Assembly (NCBI GenBank): GCA_025677835.1
Contig: JAIXMR010000001.1
Span: forward strand, 682,001-746,000
Direction: 5' to 3'
Length of the DNA: 64,000 bases
Origin: Sporodiniella umbellata
Taxonomy: Eukaryota > Mucoromycota > Mucoromycetes > Mucorales > Rhizopodaceae
The translations under genes and the position numbers were made by a program. A model generated the notes under the pieces. It ran no database searches. It worked only from the letters and a program-made list of their open reading frames with translations, and was not told where the DNA came from. Positions 23,701 to 35,797 of the stretch are shown in pieces. How positions within the stretch are numbered: the first letter of the stretch is position 1; every line of letters begins with the position of its first letter.

Positions 23701-26700
23701 TCTTCTAATTCAGCCAGCATCTGAACACGAACGACAGTAGCATACGCACGGTTATAACTTTCACCCAAGAGTGCAGTCAGCTCAGTATCCAAAAGATCAC
23801 GTGTTTTGTTGATGAAGGTTTCTGCCTCAGCATAACGGTTACGATGCATAGCCAATATAGCACGGAAGAAGGTACGATCGGGGCTCTCAGCCTTTAACAG
23901 CGCAATGTATTCTTCCATCAGTTCCCATTGACCCAGGCCCCAGGCAGAAGCAGCAGCAAAAGGTGCCATGCTCTTGCGACTGTCGGTAGGTGCATGGATC
24001 CATTTTTCTTGTGCCAATAGAGAAAGCTGGTCCCATTCGCCCAGTGCATGCAAGCATCGCATTCGACCCAACGTGATCTCCATCGAATTGGGGTTCTCCT
24101 TCTGTTGTTCTTCGTAAGCTTCTAAAGCATCCTGGTATCTGTGTAGCTTTTCAAACCAAGAAACTCTTGTTTCCAATCCAAGTGAATCTTGAGCAAAAGT
24201 CAAGATGCCCATAGCGGCATCGGGTTGTTGAAGTAGATTATTGAGAGACATAAGGGTTTCAACAGCATCAAAGGATTGTTCGATATGGAACTCGGTTTCT
24301 TTATAATGGAGGGCTTTGGCATAGGCATGGCATTTCTGTGCGTATACAGCCAAGGTACGAATATCAATAGGTAACATTTTGTTATCATGTTCCATGAATT
24401 CTGCAAGATGTAACAGGATTTGAATGATTTCAGGAGGTATATTGGGTGCTTTGAGAGCAATTTCCAAGGATCTCACGAGTTCATCTACATATTGATCATA
24501 TAGTTCGTTCCAGCAGGATACAAAGGCTGCATTAAACAGCTCACGAGCGAGTGGTGTATAAACAGAGGCTAAAGAACCGCAGGCGCGAAGTGCATGCGAA
24601 GGAGACTGCTTCAATAGCTCAACACTGAACCTTCGAATCCACTCCATCCAATCTTCTTTAGTAGATCTTTGTGAGGCTTCCCATGCTTTTTTGAGATGTT
24701 GTTGGTTCACAGGCTGTTTTTTAGCAGCACCAAGATCAGCAGAAGGGGTTTCGTCTCCTTTGGTATCCCGGCCGTCCAAGGTCTTACCTAGTTCTTGAGG
24801 TAGGTTTTCACCCTTGAGCAGCTTCCCTACCAACAGCTCATAGTTGGCATGAGTGATTCGGAACCTGGCCAGCACTTTGTTGATCACAGGAATGAATTTG
24901 GTATAGTCCGTACCGAGCTGAAAGATGAGAGCACATAAAAGATCCATGGCTGTATTTCTTGCTTCTACAGGTAACGCAGGTAGAACACGAGCTAGGGGAT
25001 GAATGATGCGTGAAGCGTAGTCAAACATGTTGACCTTTTTACATAGAGCTGTGATGGTCATGATGGCCTGTCGACGAACAGGTGCAGGCACACCTGGTTT
25101 CTCAAAAAACCGAACAACGGCGGGTATCACAAGATGCATGTATTCCTCAATGTTGGCGCCAAAGACAACAAAGGCATGTAGTACTCTAAGCGTAGGCTGT
25201 CTTCTTTCAGATGTGTCTCGGTCGAATATCTGAAGCATGTGGGGCAACAAACGTGGAAGGTAAATCTTGAGCTCGCCGTCCAGGGCTTTTGCAATAGCTT
25301 CAATAAGAGAAATGATGGTGATCTGGATCGATGATACGGAGCCCCAGTAATCGTCGATGAGCTCAAACATATCCTTGAGATGATTTCGTATATGCTGCTT
25401 TACAATAGAGACAAGATCGCCCAGTTTATGGAAATAATGCCCTAGCATACCAGATGTTGAGGAACGCATTAAAGATAAAAAGCCTGGAATTACGATTGGT
25501 AAAAACTGTACAACTTTAAGTCCAAGTGTTTTGAAGATAAACATGATGGCATCAATAACCGAATAATGATGCTGACTTAGCGAAGGATCTCTGAGAATTT
25601 TCATGAGCGAGTGCATGACAACCTGAGGGTAATAGTCTTCGGATGAAGGTCCAATACCCATCATCAACAAGGTTACATCATTACTGGAGAGTTTTGGATC
25701 TGTCAGCTCTTCACTTGAATTGCCAATTGCGTTCATCTATAGCAGCAAAACAAATAAAGCAGAGAGAGATGTTAATTTTATGCTTTCAAAAAAAAAAAAA
25801 AAAACAGGCTAAAAAATACCTTGTGTTTGTATGGATCAAGAGCACCCAGGATACCCATCAGTTTGACTGTTTCGCGACGAATAATTGCGTTTTGCTCGGT
25901 TCTCAAGATACTGATAAGAATGTTAAGAAGTGCAGGGTATTTGATGTATGGATCAATAACAAAGCCGGTATTACTAGCCAGTTGCCCCAAGGTCTTAAGG
26001 GCCGCATCACGCTTTGCGCTTGAGCTTTGATCTTGTAATGTTTCCATGATGAGTGGCATGAGTTCATCCAGATGAGGCGCGATATCTTCACCACTGACAG
26101 CAGCAAGCTCACCTAGGGCGCCAAGAACAGCCGAAACAACACCTGTGGATGGATCTCTTGCTTTGGGTAAAAGAACTTTGAGTATAGGCTCAATATAGGG
26201 CTTGGTCAATCTTTGAGCAGCACGTACGAGCAACGAGACTAAGCGTGCTGACTCTTCTTTCTGCCGACTGACCACAGAGTATTCCAGCTCCATCAGGAGT
26301 TGAATGAGCGTCTTGCGAAGGGAAGGCATCACGTAGGCTGGGTTATAAGTAGTCAATCGTCCGATAATAGTGATGGCAATCTCGCGAATAGTAAAGACTT
26401 CATCGTTAAGTGCAATAAACAACGATCGGACATTATCGGCCTGAGCCAGATGTCGGTCAAAGCGAACATCAAGTGAAGAAAGAACCGTCTCTCGAATATC
26501 TGGGTCAGGATCCGCAATACCAACCGTCAGCAGTTTTTCTAGTACCTCACCTACCACCTTAATGGCATAGGTACTAGTCTGGTTGCAAATAGGATCGCGT
26601 ACAAACAATTGACAGCAGGTCACAGCTGCAGCCTTTCGGATCTCGGAAAGATCGTCGTCGAGGTAGTTGACTATACAGTCTCTTACAAACTCGTTCAAGA

Positions 26701-28636
26701 CATGGTTGGAAAAATCAAAAGAGCCGAGCGTCGTCAAGGCAAGCACAATCGTCTCGTTATCCGTACCGTCACCTACACCGTTTTCTCTCAAGGGACGCTC
26801 GACTGTTTGAATCATGTTGCGGTTTGTAGGTGCGCCGGGTTGTTTATAGGGTTGACCACTTAATGTGATGGAGATAACGTTCAATAAGCGCTCTATTGTT
26901 TAAAAGATTTATACGTGGGTTTGAAATGGAGTGCGTTTTGATGGAGCGTTCGAGTGGCTTTTACCTTGTATGACAGGTGACAACGGTTTGATTCTATCGG
27001 CAATATTGCTAAGGGCGGATACTAAGGGTTCTGACAGGCCACAGTTGAAGATCAACTCCAGCAGGTCATGTAGGTGTTTTGTTAATTGTTGGCCTACAGC
27101 AGTGGCCAACATACTGATACAAGTAAATGTGGCCACTTCAACTTCTTTTTTCTGACGTCTGTAGTTGGTGTATGTAAAAAAAAAAAAAGTTAGTACTTAT
27201 AAGAAGGAGTGATTGATTACCCTTTGACAGAAAGCGCCTCTTTAATACAGATCAAAGCTGCATCCAAATATGGACACATGTTACTTTTCATTTGAATAGC
27301 CACTTGTCCAACAGCAATAAAGGCTAGATATTCAAAAAGAAAAGAGAGGAGCATGATTATTAGATGTTTTCATAAGAAAAAAAAAAGGAGGTAGAGACCA
27401 GTCCGGTAATAAAGAAGCTCTCTCTTTTTTTTTTTTTTTACCGTCTCGTTTTTCGTTATTTTTTCTCAACAGGTTCAAAAGATGGCTCATGGATTTATGT
27501 AAATAAAGCTCAGAGAAAGTAGCGGGATCATAGGAGGCAAGTGTGGGTATGACAGAAACCACTGTTTTTCGGATTAAAGCATCGCGAGAGTCTTTTAGTC
27601 GTAGAGTGATATCACATACTTCTTTGTACATGTCGGTCATAAACTAATTTTGAGGATGAGAGTCAAAGCCTGATAAGTACTTTATTCTTACCATGCCAGC
27701 ATGTAATAATAATTCACGCATAGCTAACAAGCTACCGTGTGTTGTTTCAATACTATTCATTCTCAAGCCAGCCTTGATCTCTTCCCAAATACGCGAATAC
27801 CATGTTTTTCTTAAAGGCGTTTCACGCTGTTGTACGATTTCTAAACATTGAGAGAGACAGTTCGCAGCATATTCACGAATCGCACTACGTGGGTCTCGCA
27901 TTGCTAACCAAATCAAGTCGAGGATACGTGGCACATAGGCATATATCAATGTGGGCACGTTCACTGCCAATTCTCTCAAGACCAACACCGCAGCCAGTCG
28001 ACTGCGTTCTCCCTGTAGCCATTCGAGGGCATATTCAACTTGAGTGTCGACAAGATCGGCAGTGGAAGTAGATGAGCATACTACAAGACGTCCAAGCGCT
28101 TTGGCTGCAGGCACCATAATCTGCTGATCATGATGAGGCAACATGTGTTGTAAATAATTGTGAAATCGATTAGCATTACTTTCGGTTTCTAATCCAATCA
28201 AACGATCTATTGAGAAAGAATGTGTATCAGTCTAAAGTATGTTGAGAGAGAGAGAGAGCTCTCACCTATGCCAACGATAGCACCTAGCTTTTCATTGTTG
28301 TCATTGCCGTGGGTCCATTCTAAGAATCGTTTGTTGATATCGTTTGTAAATCGAACAAAGTTTTCTTCGGATAATTCTCGTGAAGCTGTCTCAGCCTACA
28401 ATAGATAGAGAGGCCATTAAAAAAAGAGACCATGGACATAAAAGTTGCTTTTAATGTTTTTTTTTTACTGTTTCGCGTAATTCTTCGGCTGCTTTAGATC
28501 TTTTGTCTTCGTTTCTATTGTTGTCAATAAGTATTTCTTTCTCTTTACAAGTAGATTGAATGTGTTACTTTGACTTGAGGTCGTTGAAAATTCTATTCAA
28601 GTTTTCTTGAGAGTTGAGCATTGCAGCAAGTGCCAT
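20763..28636 (-). CDS. TOR: TOR serine/threonine kinase (target of rapamycin)
   Basis: TOR is the PI3K-like kinase of TORC1/TORC2 that links nutrients to growth. The start at 28636 gives [27 protein letters not shown] repeats fill roughly 28.2-25.0 kb and the FAT domain follows in the long exon 25736-21777. The FRB domain has [22 protein letters not shown]. It keeps the Ser (EEAS) whose change gives rapamycin resistance in other TORs, and the aromatic residues of the rapamycin pocket. The kinase domain has [27 protein letters not shown] (catalytic loop) and [10 protein letters not shown] (DFG). The FATC domain is in the minus-strand exon ending at 20836, followed by a 16-nt final exon that completes GWCAFW. 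The gene is about 7.9 kb with roughly ten or more introns, and its length (about 2,400 residues) is normal. Exon borders in the N-terminal half (27.1-28.6 kb) were only partly resolved. It appears intact. Confidence 0.95.
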
Positions 28637-28890
28637 TTTCACTGTATTTTCTTTATTCTGTCTATTCTTTTTTCTGTTTTTTTAATTGTACAAAGGGAAA
28701 AAAAAATGTACGTGTATGTGTGTGTGTGTGTGCGTATGGGTGCGTGTCTATATGTTGAGTGTGTGTGCTGCTGAAGAAAAAGAAGAAAAAAAAAAAGAAA
28801 ATTTGAAGAAAATAGAGGAGAAAGAAAAGCTTTATTGATAGGAAAGAAGCGATCAGATCACGTGGTATTCCAAGGTATTTGTATGTTTAT
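28637..28890. repeat. GT-rich microsatellite and poly-A stretch
   Basis: An imperfect (GT)n run is at about 28708-28760, followed by an A/G-rich run to about 28830. It lies between the TOR start and the end of the fasciclin gene, both on the minus strand, so it must include the TOR promoter. Confidence 0.7.
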
Positions 28891-29394
28891 TTAGGGATGA
28901 AGAAGATGATCGATTTTATAAGCAATGGCATAAGCAGTTTCTATCGATTGGCCTAGATGAACGTTTTGAGCCAAAAGAACTTGACCGTCGGCACTTTGAA
29001 CCTGAATGGACTGCCCGTTGAGAAAGGTATTCAGGGTGGTTGTGCGAGCCAAAGCTTCTTTATCCAGTTTTTGATTGGGAACGATGTGGTATTTAAGAAA
29101 ACTGATCAAGTCTTTTCGGGTATCAACGTCCAGCTCCTTTCTAAAGGCACTATTTATAGGACAAAAGACTGTGAAAGCCACTGCTTCGGGCCCACTCTGG
29201 TTAAACAAGTTGAAAAAATCCTCCGATTGGTTCAGGACATCTATAAAAGTAGATAGAGATGGGTCAGGTGCAAGCCTATCGAACAGAGACTGGCTTTCTC
29301 TGTTTGACCGATAATCGGGCGCATTGGGCTCATAAAGAAGCTTCTGTGCCATGCTTGAAGACAAAAAGACGAGAAGAGGCAAGAGTATTTTCAT
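28891..29394 (-). CDS. Secreted fasciclin (FAS1) domain protein
   Basis: FAS1 domains occur in extracellular or cell-surface adhesion proteins. The single-exon frame gives 167 residues. The start at 29394 was chosen because MKILLPLLVFLSSSMAQ forms a typical signal peptide. An in-frame upstream start would add a poly-Phe/Leu/Lys run encoded by an A/T homopolymer. The domain has the FAS1 pattern: STFIDVLNQSEDF, FTVFCPINSAF (H1 motif), LISFLKYHIVPNQKL (the YH motif), LNTFLNGQSIQV and a final AYKIDHLLHP (H2 motif). There is one FAS1 domain and no GPI-anchor tail, so the product is probably secreted. It lies divergent to the coiled-coil gene with 344 bp between. Confidence 0.9.
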   Translation of the reverse strand: MKILLPLLVFLSSSMAQKLLYEPNAPDYRSNRESQSLFDRLAPDPSLSTFIDVLNQSEDFFNLFNQSGPEAVAFTVFCPINSAFRKELDVDTRKDLISFLKYHIVPNQKLDKEALARTTTLNTFLNGQSIQVQSADGQVLLAQNVHLGQSIETAYAIAYKIDHLLHP

Positions 29395-29738
29395 TTCAAA
29401 AAAAAAAAAAAGAAAAAGAAAAAGAAAAAAAAGAAGCTTTGCCACATTGTTTTAAAAGGGGATGACTTATCATGCGGTATATTTTGATTGGCTCATGCAC
29501 TCTACGTTCCCTTTTGTTCTGCTTCTTTTTCATGCATGAATCAAAACATGAAAGATGTTATGTTACACCAATACTTGGCTTGTTTGACAGTCCAATGGGG
29601 ACTTTGCTTGAGTAAGGAATACTTACCACTTCTAATTGGAAACCCCGACGTGTTTCTTGTCCAGAAAAGTACAGTCACTTAGATAGGCAAACACTACGTT
29701 TTTTTTTTTAATTATTACTATTTTCTTTAGCAAACAAC
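29395..29738. promoter_or_regulatory. Divergent promoter region (fasciclin / coiled-coil protein)
   Basis: A purine-rich A/G run at 29398-29434 sits directly upstream of the fasciclin start. A poly-T with TTTCTTTAG precedes the ATG at 29739. The rest shows no recognised site. A plus frame at 29488-29682 looks spurious. Confidence 0.4.
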
Positions 29739-30567
29739 ATGGACCTTAGCCCAAACAACAATGTGAGCGTTAAAAGACGAGCTGCTGACATTGAAGAACT
29801 CGAGAAAAAGTAAACGAGTGTGTATTTGCTCATGTCGCTGATAAGACGCTAGGTTTGCACAAGCTGATTCCTCAATAACGAGATCGATAGAACGTACAGA
29901 AATAGGCTATTTGAAATCCACCCATTCTCAATCGAAAAAACTCTCAATGGATCTTAAAAAAGAAAACATTTCAACCGACTCCAGAAAGCCACGGCCACAA
30001 TCCGCAGAGAACAATAAAAAGCGACGACTAGTAGAATCAGAGACAGAAGCGATACCCATATTATGCCTTTATTCAAGATACCTACAGTTTCATCGCCTTT
30101 TGTTTAATATTCAATCCAAGTTCGAAATAGCAGAGACACAAGCCAAGGTAGGTCGATCATAAAAAGAAAGAAGTCTTGTTCTTTTTTTTTTTTTTTAAAG
30201 AAAAAGGGAAAAAATATAGAAAGACCTTGCAATTGGTTATGAAGCAGTGAAAAGAAAAGAGGAAGCAGTTCAGAAACAAACATTAGAAGAAGAAGACAAA
30301 GAGAACAGCGTAAAGTGCTATCTATCAAAACTCAAAGGCGTTTTAAAACAAGTAAATCAAAGGCTGGAGAACGATCAAGAAATTGATTATGAAAGAGGTG
30401 TGTTGTCAGATATGCTAATTGAACTAAAAGATATCAAGGTAAGAGAGCGCTCAAAATATTTCTATGTAAAAACACAGTGTGATTAGATACCCAATTGCAA
30501 CTTGAGAGAAGATATCAGAATGCTAATGAAATATCGAGAGATTATTCAAAACATTATTGATTCTTGA
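29739..30567 (+). CDS. Unidentified coiled-coil protein, 221 residues
   Basis: I do not recognise this family. Four exons (29739-29809, 29853-30147, 30220-30438, 30487-30567) join in frame with GT..AG introns and give 221 residues. The N-terminus is basic (VKRRAADIEELEKK). A Ser/Lys-rich part with a basic cluster (NNKKRRLVESE) follows and could be a nuclear signal. The middle has the helical segment FHRLLFNIQSKFEIAETQAK. The second half is Glu/Lys-rich and predicted helical (KRKEEAVQKQTLEEEDKEN, then a Leu-spaced segment KLKGVLKQVNQRLEND). The end is LMKYREIIQNIIDS. This layout recalls small kinetochore or nuclear structural subunits, but no signature supports that. It converges with the Crz1-like gene. 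Confidence 0.7.
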
Positions 30568-30673
30568 AGTATATCAAAAAAAAAGGGGTAGGGAAGTTTT
30601 TTATTTACAACAATACAAAAATAAATATATAAAGAAAGATGAATTGTATATAAAATGATAAGAATAAGAATAT

Positions 30674-30729
30674 AATACATATATATATACATATATATAT
30701 ATGTGTGTGTGGGTGTGTGTGTGTGTGTA
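30674..30729. repeat. (AT)n-(GT)n microsatellite
   Basis: An alternating AT tract changes into GT repeats, just before the 3' end of the Crz1-like gene. Confidence 0.9.
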
Positions 30730-30752
30730 GAATGTGTATATAAGAAGAGGGT

Positions 30753-31715
30753 CTATAGGGGAAGCGTATGGTGATGACAGCCTTTGGTAGCACAACCATT
30801 TTCAACCCGAAGGTGTCTATTTAAAGCATCCATACGGGCAAAAGCCTTTTGACAGAACTGACAGGCAAAAGGCTTGATTCCCCAATGCAACTTTTCGTGT
30901 CTGTTTCGGTCATGCTGACGTGCAAACTTACGACCACACTGAGTACAGGCAAAAGGCTTTTCTGAGGTGTGTGTGCGTGTATGGGAGAGTAAGTTGTAGG
31001 GACGATTGAAAACTTTGCCACAGTCGGGAAAAGTACATGGAAAATGGCCTGTGTTGCTACTGCTAGCAGCAGAATGAGCGCGCCGTCTTTTTTCGCTCTG
31101 AGTTCGGCGTACAGTGCTGTTGGAAGATTTGGGTCTTTCTGTAGGAGGTTCGGATAACCTACGAGAGCGAGGTGGAGAAGGGGGCTGCAGCGAGAAAAGA
31201 TCTTCAGTGACAGGCGGTAAGAAAAGGTCGAGAGAATGTGCTGAATGATGGTCAAAGTCGTCTGTGGTACTAACGGAAAGAGCAGGAGAGAGCTGTATGG
31301 TAGGAGTCCAGCTGAGCCATTCGGCCTCACACGCTTGGTCTGTTTGAAGAAAGTCACCCAGAAAAGGATCCATTGGGTTTATAACTATGTTTTGGTCGAT
31401 ATAGTCTGTAGCCATCATTGGGGAGGCATCCGCTATCAGTTGGTCGACTAAATCCATCGAGGGCATCGTCATTCCAACCGGTGTAGGTTCAGTGACCGAG
31501 ATACAAGGCTGTATTTCTAGACTCAATCTGTGTCCACTTGTATCCATACTATTACCGTTTTGCATTTCAGGTACCATTAAGGGGGCCACCAAGGGAGCTG
31601 ATTCTTGATTGTAAAGATTGTCTTGAAGAAGATAGTTATTGAGCATGCCAAGATCGTTGACAGAATCGTTGTTGGTCATAATTGGGTAAGAAGTATCATA
31701 AATAGAAGACCACAT
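30753..31715 (-). CDS. C2H2 transcription factor, Crz1-like (calcineurin-responsive)
   Basis: In fungi Crz1 is dephosphorylated by calcineurin, enters the nucleus and activates ion and cell-wall stress genes. From the ATG at 31715 the protein has 320 residues. An upstream in-frame ATG at 31781 is possible. Three zinc fingers are at the C-terminus: C227-x4-C232..H245-x3-H249, C257-x2-C260..H273-x3-H277, and C285-x2-C288..H301-x6-C308. The third is C2[30 protein letters not shown] and [12 protein letters not shown] are the Crz1-type fingers. Docking-like motifs lie N-terminally: LMVP (46-49, LxVP type), PCISVT (70-75) and PTIQLS (138-143, both PxIxIT type). A Ser-rich stretch before the fingers ([13 protein letters not shown], 178-190) could be a regulated phospho-region. 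Family assignment rests on the fingers, and the calcineurin link is inferred from short motifs. It is intronless and divergent from the WRKY-like gene. Confidence 0.85.
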   Translation of the reverse strand: MWSSIYDTSYPIMTNNDSVNDLGMLNNYLLQDNLYNQESAPLVAPLMVPEMQNGNSMDTSGHRLSLEIQPCISVTEPTPVGMTMPSMDLVDQLIADASPMMATDYIDQNIVINPMDPFLGDFLQTDQACEAEWLSWTPTIQLSPALSVSTTDDFDHHSAHSLDLFLPPVTEDLFSLQPPSPPRSRRLSEPPTERPKSSNSTVRRTQSEKRRRAHSAASSSNTGHFPCTFPDCGKVFNRPYNLLSHTRTHTSEKPFACTQCGRKFARQHDRNRHEKLHWGIKPFACQFCQKAFARMDALNRHLRVENGCATKGCHHHTLPL

Positions 31716-33880
31716 TTTATTGCTTATATTGTCTAATTGAATAATAGTAGTTTTATTGTGTGCAATAAAAGCTTTAAACAATAAAATAAATAAATAAATA
31801 AAGATTCTTTAAAAAGTAAAAAAAAAAAATTAGGAGTGGAAAAAAAAAAGGTTGGTTATTTATACGTGTTGTGGCCTATCAGGTCCTGTGTTATTTTTAG
31901 AAATAAGGTAGTACACACTGAGGTTACCTGCTCAGCTTTTTATCTACACTTTTGAGCTATTTTTGTTTTCTGGTATAACCCAGAGAAACCTAAAAATAAA
32001 CATTGGAGGTTACAGAAATACATCATTCTTTTCATGCTAAAACATATCCTTAAAAACCGCATCAGTTGATTTCTCTTCTCAAACAATCCAGAAATATAGG
32101 AAAGATGAAATTTCTGCAGTAAAGCGACACACGCTTAGTAGTCCCTTTTTTTTTTTTTTAGTGTGTATACCAAAAAAAACTTATAAATAAAAACAGTGAT
32201 ATCACGTTGGTCTCCATGCGCTTTTTTTTATATATATAAAATAAGTGTGACTTTTTTACTTAATGATAGATCGACCCTACTTCTTGGTGAAAACGTTCAC
32301 TAGCTTGTTTGAAAATGAACTTTCTGATGTGTAATAAAAGATTACATTTATCTGGCTGTGATACAAAACAGGCTGTCATCAAGTAGGACAAAATGACATT
32401 TTATTTCAACTGTCGAAGATCTTTGAAAGTTTATTAGGTTTTATCTGAAACGGAATCTTTTTTAGCTGGGACATACATGCAGCTCTTTTAAGAGCAAAAC
32501 GAAAAAGAAAGTTGCAAAAAATTTGCCTCTGAAAACAATGCAAGCATATGTCCTTTTCCGTGTTTTCTTTTTGAATTCACAAGACTTTAGTCCACACACA
32601 AAAACTTCAAAGCACCAACGAATCTGGTTTCAAAGTGAGAAACAACTCCTTTCTTGCGACAATTACCAAATATAAGCAATCATCCGAGGCTCCGGTAGCA
32701 AATAAATCCCAAAAACAAAAATAAAAGAATTAGATAAGAAAAAGTTGGTATAGAAAAATGACGGCGGTTTATCTCTCAAAAAGAATCTGTGTGTATAAAT
32801 GTGTGCGTAGGTACACATAAGTGGATATATTGATGTATATCAAAAGTAAGTATAGTCTTTTTTTTTTTTTTTTTTTTTGCACTGCCACAAAAGTGACGGC
32901 TTTTTATTATGCTTCTTTTCGGGGTGATAGAAAGAGAGATATTTTTACTGCAAAACAAAGATTTCTTTGGATTTGGAAGTCTTTCTTTTAAAAGAGGAAA
33001 AGGACCGAGGATTCAAAATTAAAATGAGAGTAAACAACAAATGAATAAAGGAGTCATGCTAATTTACGTAATCATACCATTCAGGTTACATTGACATTGA
33101 AACCGAATGAGAAGACCCAAAAAAAAATTGCCTTTGCCCTTGTTACACCAAATCAGTTTTGATTCTATCCAAAACATAACCTGAATCTTTTTGTCTATTG
33201 TTTTCTGTAAAATGCGCACACACATACACACATACAAAGAGAGAGAAGTATATATATATAACGAAATAGAATAGCTATAAACCCTGCGCTTCTACACCTT
33301 TTTGTCTTTTAAAAAAATTTCACAGTTGTAGAAAATGGAAAGAAGCATGATGATGTGATCTACCTTAGTATCTATCGGGCACGTTTTTGCGCGGATCTTA
33401 AGCAAACTTAAGGCTGAGCCCTTTATTTTTTTAATAATAAAGAGAAAGGGTTTCTTGTCTATTGTTCAGAGGTAAAAACAAAAAAAGTTGTGTTCAAGTA
33501 CTTTTTTTTTTTTTTTTTTCGTTTGAAGAATAAGAAAAAGCTCGTTGATCATTCTTTTTTTTAAAAAAAGAATCACAGCTATGTTATTTGTATGTACGCA
33601 GTACCCTGTCTGCTCTTTTGTTGTTTTGCTACATACATATTGATATTGACCAGCCACACATCTACATATACATGTTCCTTTTCTCATTGGAAGATCAGTA
33701 ATCTGACTTCAATAAAAGCATCCTTTACATTTTTCTTCAAAAGAAACATAAACTTTGTAGACATTGTAATGTGAAGACAATAAACATAAGGCATGGACAT
33801 ATCTATATATATATATATATGTATATATGTGTGTACGATAAAGTAAAATAGGTTTTATTGGAGAAAAAAACGAAATGTAC

Positions 33881-33973
33881 GTTGTTATGGTATCACGTTG
33901 CCATGGTGATCGTAGCTGCTATATTTCCACCACGTTGCTAAGGTGGTCAGAGCCATCCTGTTGTCATGACAAC
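33881..33973. promoter_or_regulatory. Cluster of four RFX X-box-like sites
   Basis: Four 14-bp sequences of the pattern GTTGYYAWGRYRRY occur in 93 bp. They are GTTGTTATGGTATC (33881-33894), GTTGCCATGGTGAT (33897-33910), GTTGCTAAGGTGGT (33934-33947) and GTTGTCATGACAAC (33960-33973). The last is a perfect palindrome. The known RFX/Crt1 X-box is GTTGCCATGGCAAC-like. Binding by an RFX protein is inference. The cluster lies 2.2 kb upstream of the Crz1-like start and 1.8 kb upstream of the WRKY-like start. Confidence 0.6.
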
Positions 33974-35089
33974 TCTCTTTTTTTTTTTTCTAAAAAAAAA
34001 AAGAGCAGCCAATTGATTTTCTCTCCCTCTCTTTTTTGATGTCAAGCGCAAGACACTTGTGATCACCGCGCGTCAATTAATGAATAGAAATAGTTACGTG
34101 CTATTTAGACTTTCCCCCTTCTTTTATATGTAGACTTTTCCTTAAAAGAAAACTTTTCATCTAACCTTTTTTTGGTACATCTTGGTTCTAAAAGAATCTA
34201 AAGAAAAAGAAACAAACCGATAAAGTTCATCTCATCTAAGTTTTTTTTTTGGTTTATTTCGGCAAAAAATATAGAGTCTTCAATGATACACAATGGATAC
34301 AATAATGTGTTACGAAAGAAGTGTTCTTTTTGTTATTTTTACTCGAAAAGATAGAAAAAAAAAAAAAGACGATTTTTTTTTGTCCAGTTCTCAACCCCAT
34401 TTCTTATGATTGTTTCTATTCATTTGAGTGACAATGTAGAAAGAAGACGAATAAAAGTGATTTTTGAATGTGTTCTTTAATCGAAGCAGAAAGAGAAGAA
34501 AAAGAGTATATCTAGGCCTTGTGTTACTCCTTGTTTTTAATGTGTGTGAATAAATTATCTTTTTTGGGAATAGGATGCATCACACCAGACATGTGCCCTC
34601 TAAGAAAAAAGAGAAAGACCTTCAACTAAACAAAAAGCCTAAAAAAAAAAAAGGAAAAGGAAACCCATTTGGGATAGACCGTAACAAGATCAAAAAGGAC
34701 GTCTTTACATTTCAAGCTTTTTTTTCTTTCTTTCTTGAATGATCCGTCGTGCTATTAGAATACCTTGAACCCCATCAACAAATTTTTTTATTTTATCCAA
34801 GACAAAATAAAACCGTCTGCTTTTTTTTTTTTTTTTTTGGATAGTAATTTAAAAAGAACGAATTGAGTCGGAATTAAAGATGGATGCATAGAGAAAGAAT
34901 CAGAATCGCTCATTGAAATCGAACTGATAAATAAATTTGAATGCTAAAAAGTGACCTCATTACCTAATCTTCCCTGGTTTTGGTCCCTTGATGATACTGG
35001 AGAGAGTGGAGCTGGCTTTGTTTTATAAAAAGGGAGAACAATTAAAACAGAAAAGCGAAAAGTGAAAGGAATAAAAAGAAAGCCAGTTA

Positions 35090-35091
35090 GT

Positions 35092-35134
<43 letters not shown>

Positions 35135-35143
35135 ATGTGTGTA
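35090..35143. repeat. (AT)n-(GT)n microsatellite
   Basis: An alternating AT run of about 30 bp is followed by GT repeats, within the divergent regulator promoter region. Confidence 0.9.
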
Positions 35144-35797
35144 TTGGTATGAAACACATTGCGTTTAGATAAACAAAAACAATGACTTTTAAAATAATAA
35201 TCGAGATTCTTGTGTAAACCCATTAGGTAATACAAGTAAACTAAAAGAGGATATGTGTAGTGGGGTAAGTTTGTCTGTGTATGGCTTTCTTCGATAAACA
35301 TTGTGCAAACAAAAAGGGCTTATACAACCCGCTACTGTTTTTCTCTAAAAGAAGAAAAAAAAAGGCTTATTTTTCTTCTCTTTTCTATGAATGGCGAACG
35401 GAAAGAGGTGTACTGTTTTTTTTTCGAGCCATCACGTTATTTGTTCTTTTGTGTTAAGCGCCGTCTGATTTTAAGAAGAGGTCTACATACGTTTTCTATT
35501 GGTCGCATTGGATGCGTTTCACCAATTGTTTGAATCTAAGCTTTAAATATGTTTCACGATATTTGCCAATGACAATAAAAGGAACCAAAATTTCCTCTTT
35601 TTTTTTTATTATTATTGTTGAAATTTATATTTTCTTATAAAAAGCATTTCGTTTTTTCTTTTCTTTTATATATACATTTTTTTTTTTTAAACAAAAGTGG
35701 TTTTGTAAATAGTTTTTGTTTGTTGCTTTTCTGTTTTGACTGTTGCCTTTGCCTCCACTTTGTTTATTTGTATAGAATCACCTTATTAATCAAATCA

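Larger units (their letters stand above)
31716..35797. promoter_or_regulatory. 4.1-kb divergent promoter region between two transcription-factor genes
   Basis: No coding gene was recognised; the frames within it are short and of low complexity. It holds several poly-T/A runs (for example 32858-32878, 33502-33519, 34821-34838), TATA-type alternating stretches and the X-box cluster listed separately. Long upstream regions are common for strongly regulated regulator genes. Confidence 0.5.
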
